Positions 24,801 to 33,165 of a DNA stretch of 64,000 bases are shown here, piece after piece. The stretch covers positions 9,257,618 to 9,321,617 of the forward strand of contig NW_024609857.1 in NCBI RefSeq assembly GCF_016920785.2, in the 5' to 3' direction. Source of the stretch: Ixodes scapularis (taxonomy: Eukaryota > Arthropoda > Arachnida > Ixodida > Ixodidae). A model generated the notes under the pieces. The model did no database searches and was not told the DNA's origin. It worked only from the letters and a program-made list of their open reading frames with translations. Numbering within the stretch: the first letter of the stretch is position 1; the number at the start of each line of letters is the position of its first letter. Made by a program: the position numbers and the translations under genes.

Positions 24801-27800
24801 AGAACTTTTACTCGTTCTTTTTCTTTATTACTCGTGTTTTTATTAGAAAATATTCTTGAAGAGACCGGTATACGTTCTGCGCGCTCAATCACCTACGGAC
24901 CCCGTTTGCCCCTTGGTGCGTGGGAATTTCGCAAAAACGGTCCTGTAATATAAATCTAGCCTGTGTGTGACCGTCGGTCGACCCGCCTCATTACTTGACA
25001 TGACGAGTGTCCGGCAACCAGTCAAGTAAGGCAGGCCGGGCAGGCCATGGTGACAGCTTTTAACGACAGCCATTAGCACGGGCCGGCAACGGGAGCCGTC
25101 TATCTGGCCGTATATATCGGTCGACGGCTTATACGAGCGATATGTGCTCCATTTGTCCAGCCATAGCCTCCTCTATACTGACAAAGCCTGGCATATCGCC
25201 ATGAGACGCGGCCGCCGAAAGTGAAAAGGTAGAGCGCAGACAACGGATGAGAGGAGAGTCATGTAACGGGCGCCCCGCTGCGGCGAGACGCCAAAACACA
25301 CCTCTCCCGAGCGATGGAATGTCCGCTCGTGCTCCTCGCGTTCCTCGCGCGTCCTCGCCGCTGCAAAAGCTGTGCGCTCACTACCAGCTTCCCCGAGAAA
25401 TTTCCTGTGCTACCAGATCCTCGCGCTCCAAATCTGCGGCTAGGCGCTCTATGGCTCCATCGTCGAACTGCCAGGCTTTGTGAGTATAGAGGAGGCTATG
25501 GCCCAGCGCACTGAACGGCCTTCGCATATGTGATTATCGTGCCGCTAATTCGATTCTTGTTTTCTCCGAGCTTCACTCGAGTGCTATAATCATTGACAGC
25601 TTAACAAACGCAGAGCGTGGCGACTCCCTATCATCTTATCACCGCTTCGCAGCCGATGACATCGAGGCAGATAAGAACGGCCACGCAAAAAGAGCGATCG
25701 TGATAGGCTATGCCCCTCTTTTCTTAGGAGAGGAAAGAGAACCGCGTTTTTCGGCCCGCGTAAATAAACTACGTATCGCACAAAGCTGAGACTCCGTGGG
25801 AATGTGGCGCTGGCGGTTGGGGCAAAGAACGCGAAAGTTTGAGGACATGACGTTACCTTGATCAAAATATAACTGAGAAAGACAAAATTTCTCTACGAGC
25901 CGACGTCCACCTATAAGCCTAATATCGTCAAAACAAGAACTGACATTGTGGACGAAAGTGAGGTTTATGTCGGTGAAAAACTCTTGTCAGCAAGGAAGAA
26001 TATTGTAGTTTTTTTTTCTTGCTGAAAAAAAAAAATATATACCGGGTGAAACAAGGAGACGGTAGGCTCTTTAAATCGACCGAAAAATTCGGTTTCTTAA
26101 CCTATCGCGCTGCGACTTTGTGCAGCGTTGCCCACAGATGGTGCATTTTTTTCGTAAAATTTGCAAAGAGCGGACTTACCCGAGGAAAAAGTAAAGAAAG
26201 AAAAAGGCTTAGCTCCTATGGAAACGCAGCGACGCCACCGGTCTGCAATCAACACGGCGCCGTTTTGCAAGGTAGACAAGAGATGGCGCAAGCAGTCGCG
26301 ACGCCAACTGCCGCCAACGAACGAGCAGACGACGCCGCGAGCCGGCGTAATTAGCAGACAAGGAACTGCAGTTCCTTCTTGTTACCGCGCCTGTCTTTTT
26401 TGTTTCTGCGACTGTCGCCGCCTGCGGAACGCGCGCCGCTTTTGAGTCGAAAAGATCGTCTGCTAAAGAGCCTTTGAGGAATACCTCGGCCGGCTCTCGG
26501 CGCCCGTATGCTCGTTCGTTGGCGGCGTTCGTTGCGCCATCTCTTGTCTACCGTGCAAAACGGCGCCGTGTTGATTGCAGACCGGTGGCGTCGCTGCGTT
26601 TCCATAGGAGCTAAGCCTTTTTCATTCTTTACGTTTTCCTCAGGTAAGTTCGCTCTTTGCAAATTTTACAAAAAAAATGCACCATCTGTGGGCAACGCTG
26701 CACAAAGTCGTAGCGCGATAGGTTAAGAAACCGAATTTTCCGGTCGATTTAAAGAGCCTACCGTCTCCTTGTTTCACCCGGTATATATATATATTTTTAC
26801 TGAAATAAATGCTTGGTGTTTTCAATTTTACTGCTTGCTTTGACGATATTAGGTTTAGGTGACGTCGGCTCATAGATAAATTTTGTTTGTTTTTTCTCAA
26901 TTATCTTTTGACGTAAGGAACGTCATGCTTTCAAATTTTCAGTGGTCTATATCCAAGCCTCTAGCGTCGCATTCTCACCGAGTAGCTTTCTGCGATGTAT
27001 AGTTTATTTAGCCGGCCCCAAAAATCCGGTTCTTTTTTCTCGGGAACGCCCTGTACATTGTTTTCCTAGGTCCGAGCGCAACTGACGCTGCGGTCGATAG
27101 GAGCAATCGAACAGCATGAGAAGCACAACGTCATGGCGTTTCTCTTCGTTCTGTATGTGTTCTATTATCTGATACGCAAATCAAGCGCATTAAATACCTC
27201 GTGACTAGCGCTCTTAATATGTGTGCCCGTGACTTTGTGTGTTAGAGCCTTGAATTCTGCGCTCGGACCTCGAATGAAACGAAGTATTTGTAGTCACCGA
27301 CAGTTGGAAAAACGCGGGACCTGACTCGCTAGCTTCACTCCTCGTGATTGGTTCTGCAGCGTTCTTATCAGCTAATGACGCAATCTCATTGGCTGCGGAG
27401 GGATGCTAAAGAGATGCTCCGGAACAAACATGTAAACGTTAATGAAAAAAAAAAGTAACTGAATACTTTTACTGGTTACTCGCTTAAAAAGTAACCAAGT
27501 ACGTTACTCGTTACTTTTCTCAAAAAATAACTATACTCGTTTTCGCCTAAAAAAAAAACAAAACGTTTTTCGCATTGTTTATACGATGCGCGAAGTAGTT
27601 CTTACAAGATTGCGATGTCGGAGAAAGAAGCGATACCTTCGGCTTTTGAAACGTGTACGTCTTAATAAGATAACAGATTAACCAAAAGTGAACCTACATA
27701 TATCGTGATTCTCCGGAAAAAAGAGGGACATTACATTAGTAATGCTCCGAGAGGAGGTGGACTGCTTTTTACCACTGTTCTTGAGGTGAAAACGTGTACA

Positions 27801-29257
27801 ACTCGTTACGTCGTTACAGAAAAAAAGTAACTAGATAGAAGTAACGCGACGCGTTACTTGTAACGCGTTACACACAAGTCTGCTAGGGAGATCGCCACGC
27901 CTCGCTTTTTTTTTCAGTTGTAAGCCACTCTTAGCACGAGGCATGCGGTGCAGGGCGTCCATACCTCCGTTGATGGCCTGGTGCCTGTTCTTGCGGAGGA
28001 GTCTCCGGCGGCAGACCAGACAGGCCCCCAGCGCGAGGAGCACGACCACCAGCAACGTGCCCAGGGCCACGCCGAGCAGCAGAGTCTGGCTGGGAAGGGT
28101 ACGGAGACTTTGAACCCTAAAGCCGCACCTCACACTACTCGTACATGGCACAAAAGGAACGGCGTTCGTTGCAGACACGATGTCAGAATTACCATCGGAC
28201 AGGCCTCAAGCATGTTCGGAGCCTGTTTGATTTATAGATGCGCATGCTTCGAAACATGTCTACAGTCAGTTTATATAGAACCAGTGCAACCGCAAAGTGA
28301 GGAAGGGTTCAGGCAGTGTCTGCAGACTCTTTTGTAAGATGTATTAGCAGTGCGACCGCGGCTTAAAACCATACGGAGCGCAAGTTCGTCTGCTTCCTTT
28401 GCAGCGGTTGTGGTGACGTCAGAAGGCCGAGCTCTGATTGGCTCTGATGGAAGGATAGTGGGTAGACCTCAAAGCCCCTAGATATATCCACTATCCTTAA
28501 GTCAGAGCCAATCAGAGCTCGGCGTTATGACGTCACCAGAACCCCTGCGAAGAAGCAGACGAACTAGCTTTCCGCATTGGTATAAGGACAAAGGTTATTT
28601 GTAGCCTGAGAATAGAATCATAGAATGCTCCTATAGCCCTTGTAAGGACTAGTACGGAAAGACTCACGTACGCAGAAATGCACTCTAACTTCGCCGCCTT
28701 CTGTATACAGTTATCTCTCCTTGATTGTGTCAATAGCATTCCTTTTTATATAGGTTCATTAAGAAAGACAACGATCCCACGATTTGGCCTGCTTACCACG
28801 ATTTGGCCTGCATGCCAGTCTATGGCCAAGTGTAATAATATTACTGTGACAGAACTATATAGAAAATCACAGTTCAGTCAAAGTGTTTTGAACAAACGTT
28901 TTTAAATGCCGATTTAGATTAGCCCTTTCTACTGGGAGAAGTTTCTTACTAAAGAATTAGGAACTCGAACGCGTTTTTGCGCTAAAATCAACAATTTTTT
29001 TTTTTGCGAGACATGTGGCTGTTTACCGTCAGCGTGGGCGACATGAGCGCGAACAGCACCCTCAATGAGGAGGAAAAGCGTCACGTACTCGTGCACGGGC
29101 ATCGGCGGGTCATCGTCCTTCTTACGGCAGCAGTAGGGCTCGGTCGCGGTGCCGCAACAGTACACGGGCTCGCCACTGCTCTGAGGAGGACACGGGAACC
29201 CGTTGTTCCACTTGCCAAACTTGTCCGTGTACCCATAGCAGTACTCGCTGCTCAGCA
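12847..29257 (-). CDS. Gene B: Shisa-like single-pass membrane protein (partial model)
   Basis: Minus-strand exons at 29257-29085, 28085-27965, 23637-23431 and probably 13013-12872 (or to 12847) encode in order a cysteine domain, a transmembrane helix with a basic stop-transfer, a proline-rich cytoplasmic tail and a C-terminus. The cysteine part has the Shisa layout (CxxY-D-x-GxW ... CP ... YCCG ... YCC). Shisa-family proteins are type I membrane adaptors. Some retain Wnt and FGF receptors in the ER; others are AMPA-receptor partners. The 27965/23637 junction is phase compatible (one base plus two). The Cys/TM junction works if TAC|GTGACG is the donor. No signal-peptide exon was found, so the 5' coding end is missing. 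The link to the 13-kb exon is inferred. Confidence 0.6.
12872..13013 (-). CDS. Gene B (probable), last coding exon
   Basis: A strong acceptor (CACCCTTTGTCTTCCACAG) precedes 13013 on the minus strand. In the frame with one leading base it reads FNQPSFATLHVSEQ, then a Gln/Arg-rich run (RLPQQQQ), and ends DPLYWCTKF with a stop at 12872-12874. A second frame with two leading bases is also open, to a stop at 12847. Only that frame fits the phase of the exon at 23431 directly; the first would need one unseen exon between. The first frame looks more protein-like. Either way it ends a minus-strand gene converging on gene A. Confidence 0.55.
13425..14060. mobile_element. TIR element (GGGATACTWCAAMGAAATTT ends)
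   Basis: GGGATACTTCAAAGAAATTT at 13425 is mirrored by AAATTTCGTTGTAGTATCCC ending at 14060, with two or three mismatches. The 640-bp interior has no transposase. The right end abuts the next element through TTTAAA (14061-14066). Confidence 0.65.
14066..15281. mobile_element. TIR element (AGGGCAACTCCGCTT ends) with a nested MITE
   Basis: AGGGCAACTCCGCTT at 14066-14080 and its exact complement at 15267-15281 form the ends of a 1.2-kb element without a coding frame. A TTAA-flanked MITE (14774-15171) sits inside it. A further inverted repeat around GAACGGCCGACC lies at about 14469-14512. Confidence 0.65.
14774..15171. mobile_element. TTAA-flanked MITE family M2, copy 1
   Basis: TTAAAGGCCCGTTCACACTC on the left and its near complement GAGTGTGAACGGGCCTTAA on the right, each starting at TTAA, suggest a piggyBac-type TTAA target duplication. 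The 400-bp interior matches the copy at 30247-30705 closely (CGGTGACCCT..AACTGCATTTCACA and ATATGCCGGACCGCC). Non-autonomous. Confidence 0.75.
15288..15376. repeat. GGGGCGGATCCA end followed by long G tracts
   Basis: GGGGCGGATCCAGA is followed by two G runs of about 17-20 bases. An inverted relative (poly-C then TTGGATCCGCCACTGCC) lies at 18720-18772, so these may be two ends or two truncated copies of one element family. Exact homopolymer lengths are unreliable in assemblies. Confidence 0.5.
15661..15693. repeat. 33-bp near-perfect palindrome
   Basis: CAGTCAGGACGCTACA is followed by one central base and its exact reverse complement. It marks the left side of a region full of CCGTAAATTTACGG-like short inverted motifs (15694-15895). 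Confidence 0.8.
15884..16520 (-). pseudogene. Broken transposon-type zinc-finger ORF
   Basis: On the minus strand, codons from about 16500 to 16350 read a C2H2-like segment (ECHTREALLKHLKGHITDS, then a CSCSNC pair and STITAHLNWAH-like His pair). A stop codon interrupts it just before 16336. The next 150 codons (16336-15884) are open and contain AGEKRKAVQYDLVFFLYLKF and MPVSTVQKTIYEFQRRHFLY. The type is reminiscent of repetitive zinc-finger proteins in arthropod genomes. It is probably carried by a DNA element whose ends have CCGTAAATTTACGG-like motifs (15694 onward and 17585-17620). It is inactivated by the stop. Function unknown. Confidence 0.45.
17210..17480. repeat. GAGCGAATGAAA / TTAGCGAA short-repeat block
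   Basis: Variants of TTTTAGCGAA and GAGCGAATG recur six or more times in mixed orientation, ending in an inverted TCATTCGATC..GATCGAATGA. It resembles in style the TTTCATCGAA blocks at 50573-50660 and 51890-51982, which are ends of a TIR element. Confidence 0.55.
17488..17564. repeat. Perfect 77-bp palindrome with one central base
   Basis: Arms 17488-17525 and 17527-17564 (38 bp each) are exact reverse complements around a single C at 17526. Flanking bases do not pair. It has no coding potential. Confidence 0.95.
17780..18240. repeat. GACAAAATGCGACA-type dispersed repeat
   Basis: GACGCGGGACAAAATGCGACA (17804) recurs as CGCGCGAGACAAAACGCGACA (18191) in the same orientation. No coding frame is present. 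Probably transposon-derived, but its limits are unclear. Confidence 0.35.
18401..18592. mobile_element. 192-bp MITE with TIRs of about 55 bp
   Basis: CCCCTACCAAAAAATCCGGT starts at 18401 and its near complement ends at 18592 (CGGATTTTTCGGTAGGGG). The inner parts (CTATCCGGATTATGGAACCGGAAAT) also pair. Only about 80 bp is left as loop. Confidence 0.85.
19096..19500 (+). pseudogene. Non-LTR retrotransposon (LINE) ORF2 3' fragment
   Basis: A 131-codon frame (19096-19491) reads KLLLWHYREEYSRRQWFTEK ... LLHRLRLEVVFTGSFLHRIN ... FVCQWYTSERHRM. LLHRLRL..FT..LHRI followed by a C-containing motif and ..C..Y..ERxR is the region C-terminal to RNase H in many arthropod LINEs. The cysteine cluster expected between RIN and ILFVC is missing, so there is an internal deletion. 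RT and endonuclease domains are absent: a 5'-truncated dead copy in the gene B intron, antisense to gene B. Confidence 0.6.
19501..22860. other. Intronic/intergenic stretch without a recognised gene
   Basis: The stretch contains GT-rich microsatellites (about 19700-19735 and 21796-21840), a short stem around GTGTTGCGCCAT (20701-20756), A/T-rich blocks and several T runs. The small frames show no family signature. It lies within the large gene B intron 13014-23430. Confidence 0.5.
22860..23060. repeat. Dispersed repeat with GCGCATGCGCAG stems (copy 1)
   Basis: Two GCGCATGCGCAG motifs bracket CGGATCTGGTTTC. An inverted relative lies at 59310-59440 (GCATGCGCAGTGCCGACAGC, then CACCGCAGTGACCTGACGTC). 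Both copies end near a CTGACGT motif. Non-coding. Confidence 0.5.
23431..23637 (-). CDS. Gene B, cytoplasmic-tail exon
   Basis: The minus-strand acceptor is GTGCGTCCGCTCGCAG and the donor CCTTGTCCAG|GTGGAG. The 207-bp exon has two leading and one trailing base. The leading GG completes the codon left by the transmembrane exon. It encodes PLYRMQCGSSSANTYSFSGH, then a Gly/Pro/Thr-rich part, then ELEPPPPPPRNLSSFNGLLT. The G/C-rich third positions are typical of host exons here. The proline run could bind SH3 or WW domains. Open sequence continues past the donor to 23282, so read-through to a stop there is an alternative end. Confidence 0.6.
24298..24412. repeat. Small palindromic element with CCAGCTGG core repeats
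   Basis: AGGTGAAAATCAG at 24300 is mirrored by CTGATTTTCGCCT ending about 24411. Between them TCCAGCTGG or CCAGCTGG occurs four times. It is MITE-like and non-coding. Confidence 0.6.
25161..25501. mobile_element. TIR element family M3, copy 1
   Basis: CCATAGCCTCCTCTATACTG at 25161 and its near complement ending GAGGAGGCTATGG at 25501 give TIRs of about 32 bp. The interior matches the copy at 55151-55527 (ACAACGGATGAGAGGAGAG, CTCCCGAGCGATGGAATGTCC). Frames inside are G/C-rich artefacts with no transposase signature. Confidence 0.8.
25730..27060. mobile_element. Outer inverted-repeat element family M4 (contains nested element 26041-26782)
   Basis: The left flank (25740-25985) and the right flank (26800-27060) are inverted relatives: GACGTCACC..AAGCCTAATATCGTCAAA-type sequence on the left faces TTGACGATATTAGGTTTAGG on the right. 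GCCCGCGTAAATAAACT faces AGTTTATTTAGCCGGCC. A third copy, plus-like, lies at 42870-43140. The A/T-rich centre was the site of insertion of the next feature. Confidence 0.65.
26041..26782. mobile_element. 742-bp DNA element with TIRs of about 290 bp
   Basis: ACCGGGTGAAACAAGGAGAC at 26041 is mirrored by GTCTCCTTGTTTCACCCGGT ending at 26782. Pairing continues for about 290 bp per arm with over 90% identity by eye. The central 170 bp is unique apart from a GGAACTGCAGTTCC palindrome (26362-26375). (AT)n flanks both ends, consistent with a TA target. The mirrored frames in the arms are the same sequence read twice, and no transposase is present, so it is non-autonomous. Confidence 0.9.
27455..27875. 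repeat. GTTACTCGTTAC-type dispersed repeat, copy 1
   Basis: GTAACGAGTTAC-like motifs cluster at both ends (27455-27535 and 27800-27873). The middle (GTAGTTCTTACAAGATTGC, AACGTGTACGTCTTAATAAG) matches 54735-54985. It is probably a hAT-type non-autonomous element related to the 53598-54728 element. Confidence 0.6.
27965..28085 (-). CDS. Gene B, transmembrane exon
   Basis: The minus-strand acceptor CGTACCCTTCCCAGCCAG gives a phase-0 start at 28085 (an earlier AG would start at 28089). The donor is ACGGAG|GTATGG. The 121-bp exon encodes TLLLGVALGTLLVVVLLALG, then ACLVCRRRLLRKNRHQAING. That is a 23-residue hydrophobic helix directly followed by a strongly basic juxtamembrane segment, as expected for a type I protein with a cytoplasmic C-terminus. 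CLVC near the membrane edge could be palmitoylated. Confidence 0.7.
28374..28580. mobile_element. MITE family M1, copy 2 (near-palindrome)
   Basis: Arms around GAGCGCAAGTTCGTCTGCTT and CCGAGCTCTGATTGGCTCTG (left) face AGAGCCAATCAGAGCTCGG and AAGCAGACGAACTAGC (right). The loop holds AGATATAT. It is the same family as 9025-9250. It lies between the transmembrane and cysteine exons of gene B. Confidence 0.8.
29085..29257 (-). CDS. Gene B, Shisa-type cysteine-rich exon
   Basis: A strong minus-strand acceptor (TTCTTCCTCTTCCCGCAG) opens the exon at 29257 with two bases. It then codes LSSEYCYGYTDKFGKWNNGF, PCPPQSSGEPVYCCGTATEP and YCCRKKDDDPPMPVHEY. Six cysteines in the order C-x-GYxDxxGxW-CP-YCCG-YCC match the N-terminal Shisa domain, which lies in the ER lumen or outside the cell. 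The donor is uncertain. TAC|GTGACG at 29084 gives a phase-0 join to the transmembrane exon. GCC|GTAAGA at 29125 is a stronger site but out of phase. The signal peptide must be in an earlier exon not found here. Confidence 0.65.
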
Positions 29258-29662
29258 CTGCGGGAAGAGGAAGAATTTCACATGCGACAAACCACTAGGC
29301 GAAATTTGTGCGTGGAAAGCGGCAACCTCAGACTCGAAGTTCACCCGTGGCACAGAGACTCAAAAGTACGGATGGAACGGATGGAACCAACTTTAGATAA
29401 GTATGCTACAACGGTCGTAATTTACCGCAAAAGTACGAATATGGTTGGGGCATTTTTTTAAAGAAAATATAAGAGGAACTTGTTAAGCCTTATTGAGGCC
29501 GCGCTTGACAGGCAAGGGGAAAAGAGTAAAGTTTGATTTTTGTTTCATTCCCATTTTGTTTTCTTAAATTAAGCGATTCGACGGCCACGTTTTCTAAATT
29601 TGATGTAAAAGGAACTTCTTATCGGTTGCAGGAAACGTGTAATCTTAATTTGAAACTTTTGA

Positions 29663-29692
29663 CTGAAAAATATTATATATATATATATATTA
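29663..29692. repeat. (TA)n microsatellite
   Basis: A run of alternating T/A of about 30 bases. It lies upstream of the gene B cysteine exon, in A/T-rich sequence without coding frames. Confidence 0.8.
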
Positions 29693-29889
29693 CACAAATC
29701 AAATTGCCAATTTCACAACGGATTCAAATACAATTGCAAGCAGGATCTCTACTCTCACGGGTAAGCACATGGACTTTCAAACTTGCAACGTTCACGCTCA
29801 CGTACGTTTAGACGTGCTAGCTTGCGTGAGGCACCAGTCGGGAAAACATGTTTGCAATGGTACATCAACAGGAAAAATCAGTGTACCGA

Positions 29890-30190
29890 AAATGCTTGCG
29901 CGTCTAGTTACCCGCAAACCACTCGAAAAGCCAATCTCTGTGATCTACGAAATCAGCTCAGCGAATGACGAGGCAAAACACCTGTTTAGACCTAAAAATA
30001 AACACTGCGCTGTGGCATTGCTCAATGCAAAGCGTCATGCTTGCATTGCGTCGTAATGCCACAGCGCAGACCTCATTTTTAGGTCTAAACGAATGTTCCG
30101 CCTCATCATTCGCTGAGCTGATTTCGTAGATCACAGAGATTGACTCTTTGAGTGGTTTGCGGCTAAGTAGACGCGCAGACATTTTTAGAG
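29890..30190. mobile_element. Foldback element family M5, copy 1 (arms about 140 bp)
   Basis: GCGCGTCTAGTTACCCGCAA on the left faces TTGCGGCTAAGTAGACGCGC on the right. Pairing continues through CTGTGATCTACGAAATCAGC/GCTGATTTCGTAGATCACAG to a GCAATGCAAGC-type centre near 30035-30045. No coding frame. A second, shorter relative lies at 60050-60262. Confidence 0.85.
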
Positions 30191-30246
30191 TGTGTGCAAA
30201 TGCTCCGTTTATATCTCGACCACCAACCTGAAGAGTCGGACAACAG

Positions 30247-30705
30247 TTAAGGCCCGTTCACACTCTTGCAACCGGGCACGACCGAGAGAGACGAGCCTCC
30301 TAAAATTTCTTAGGACGAGAGAACACACTGGCACTCTGGCGCCATCTGTGCGGTGACCCTGGAACTGCATTTCACAAGAGCGAAGGTTTTTCCGTAATAC
30401 CTATAAGAAAGGTTCGTTTATAAAGTTGACAAAAGTTTCTCGAGCCATGAAAAAAAGAATAATGCGCGAGAGAAATAGCAAATATGCCGGACCGCCAAGT
30501 TTACATTGCTATTCCCAATAGATGGCGTCAGTCCTCTGGTTGTAATAGATATTAAGAGGTTCCAAGGCACCAGGTTCTAAGAGAAAGACCAGTTGCGCTG
30601 CAGCGGAGCAGATCCTAAGACGTCGCAAGAGGCTCAAAAACTGGTCTGGTGTCTTCGGTCTTACTCGGTTACATATGGGTGAACGGCGCTTTACACTTAT
30701 GACTC
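30247..30705. mobile_element. TTAA-flanked MITE family M2, copy 2
   Basis: The left end TTAAGGCCCGTTCACACTC and much of the interior match copy 1 (14774-15171). The right part (30560-30705) has diverged or gained sequence (GGTCTTACTCGGTTACATAT, GGGTGAACGGCGC), so the right boundary is approximate. Confidence 0.65.
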
Positions 30706-30779
30706 GAGTCAGTATGGCATGTGCATGTTAGGAAGGGCGAAAACATACGGAGACATGTCACATACTACAATCGCCTGAT

Positions 30780-33165
30780 TTGGGTACGGCGCTATACAGA
30801 CTCCGGGCAGTGGTGCGCACGCATTGCCATAGGATTGGGCATAAGACGGACATCTGCCCTAACGTGCAAGAGCAGAGATGCCGAGACTGTGGAAGAGAGC
30901 ACGCGCACGAAGGGGGTGGCTGCATGGAAACCGCTCCACAATGTAACAACTCCGGGGGGAGGGCGGGAGGGGGTAGGGCACGCGTGGCCACCGATTCATC
31001 CTGCCCCAAATGGAGAGAAGCAAACATACAGCTCAGACGCGAGGCCAAGCCGAAAGGGTAAACGTACGAACAGCAGATATGACGCGTTTCTGGCAAGGCC
31101 GGAATCAGTCATTGCTTCAGGGTGGTAGAAAGCGAAACGGGACAATCCTGAACAAATAGCCAAGGGAGGAAAGACCGGGACAAGTCAACGAGCACAAAGA
31201 AATAGAGAAAATGGTGCAAGACGTGAAAGCAGCTCTCAAATGGGTCCAGGTCGCAAGTACCGACTAGATAAGTGGCGGAAGCAAGAAACGAACGACAAGC
31301 TGCTCAAGTGCGGCAAACCACATACTCGGTAGCAAAGCAGGCCGAAGAAAAAGCAGACGGAGACGAAGCTTGGTAACCCGGACACAATTCAGGGCATCTG
31401 TGAAGAAAGTGGTCGCCAGTATCAAGGCCAACGTAAAGACATCATCCAGAGCGTGCTTAGAGAGGTCTTGTAAAAGGAGCTTCAGGTCATGATACAGGGA
31501 CATCATTCCTGATGCCATCCGCTCATTGATTCAAAATCAAGCAAACGGAGGTGGGTCAGACTCACCTGGCACCAACGCGATGATCGACGACAGCCAAGAC
31601 TACCTCAACTAAGAACAAGATCCCAAATCGGGGCCACGCCCCACACCCACCATGGAACTATCGCCGGCTCGCGGGAAAAGTGAAGGAACTCAACAGGCAT
31701 TTTCCAGTGGCCCATCTACTCCAGGAGGTAGGGGGAATAGACAGAAAAATAACAAGGTACAGCGCGTATATGACTCCGACCATACAGAATAAGAACCGGG
31801 GGTGACCGCACAATGAAGCTACTACACCAAACGTGCCGGTACCTAAAGGACAAGCAGCAGTGTTTGAGGACACTAATCTACCACAGCATCAGATCGACAT
31901 CTCCAAATGGTGCACCGCAAATGACGAAATCGTGGCAGCACTGGTGAAAATCAGTACGTGACAGTTGATCGTGGTGCCGATATACAAACGGCCAGGGTAC
32001 AATGTGCGCGGCAACACGGCAGCGTGGATTCCACACCTGAAACTGATGGCGGGAAACGTACCTATTGTTGGGGGGGGGGGGGGGGGGGGGGGAGGACTCT
32101 TGAGGCTCACAAAAAGGCGAGGAAATTGCTGAGGTAATGACTGTAGACGCCTTCAGACTGGCAAACGACGTAGATATGCCGACGCGTGTAGGTATGCCCA
32201 CGAAACAGGACACCTCCCCTTAACTTTCGGGGTTAACTGGAAAAATCGAACTCGAGTGGTAACTCACGAGGGACTGTGTGAGCAGTGACAATCTACCAAT
32301 TATTCTCGGACTGTCCCACTTCACGACCGGTGCTAAAAAGAGGGTCCACAAAATAGTGAAATGGGACAAATTCAGGGAAGCTTAAACTGAAGGTGCGACC
32401 GAAGGCGGGTGACCCGATACCGGACTCCTCTCTTCTGAACTTCTGTGCCTCCAGACCTGAAGCCCAGGAAAAGCACAAGATGGAGGGCAAAACAGCGGCA
32501 CTGGCAAAACTCAATCTTTCGACGGCGAGTGCGAAGAGGTACGCAAGCCAACTCGCTAAGGAGCAATGGCGAGACCACTATGACTTGTTCGAAGGGACAG
32601 GCTTTGACAAGTTGTAGAGGACCTTCCAGGCGATGCAAGGCAGGAAGAAGGTCAGGACGGCAGCGCAGAACATCGCGCTGGCACTACGAGTGTCGAAAGA
32701 CCAGGTGGCAACCGATGCCGGCCAACTCTTCTTTCCGCAACCCGCTACACCCACCACATCGTCTGGACTGCGCAGATTATGACTCTCCCAGTGCCCCCTT
32801 CACAATGGGGGAGCTGATCTCGACCCTAAGACGGTGCAAAACCAGGATCACACCAGGCTCTGACAGCTTTACGTACACCCTACTCAGGAACGTGCCAGAC
32901 CAACTTTCAAAGGCGCTCCTGACGCGGATCAATCAAGTCTGAAGTACAATTCAGGTCCCGGCAGAGTAAAAAACGTCAATGGTCATACCCATCCCTAAAC
33001 AAGGCAAGCCTACAACAATGCTAGCTCACGCGAGACGAATTTCACTGACCTCCAACTTATGAAAACTCTTGGAGAGAATGGCGCTGCATAGAATTCAACA
33101 TATACTCGAAAACAACAGCACATTCCACTGCGATCAAATATGCTTCAGAAGAGTGTAGCTTCAGA
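30780..33165 (+). pseudogene. Decayed LINE with zinc-knuckle ORF1, APE endonuclease and RT remnants
   Basis: Three blocks follow in order. At 30810-31020 a gag-like zinc-knuckle segment reads HCHRIGHKTDICPN and CRDCGREHAHEGGGC. At 31975-32300 an APE-type endonuclease part reads IYKRPGYNVRGNTAAWIPHL and NVPIVGG, the lead-in to the usual GGDFNAHH motif, which is replaced by a run of about 22 G. Further on WKNRTRVVT and SSDNLPIIL occupy the GSDH region. At 32800-33160 the start of reverse transcriptase reads MGELISTLRRCKT, ITPGSDSFTYTLLRNVP, MVIPIPKQGKPTT, RRISLTSN and LLERMALHRI. Stops and frame changes separate them. The YxDD motif and the 3' end are lost after 33165. It is an I/LOA-like LINE and cannot be active. 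Confidence 0.7.

Noticed and set aside
26161..26662. Two similar open frames (26161-26445 plus, 26351-26662 minus) that look like a conserved protein
   Set aside because: They are the two arms of the 26041-26782 inverted repeat read in opposite directions. The similarity is due to the TIR and no transposase motif is present.
30758..31873. Minus-strand frames opposite 30.7-31.9 kb, one with a hydrophobic stretch that could pass for a signal peptide of gene B
   Set aside because: They are antisense to the recognisable LINE and lack a donor in the right phase.
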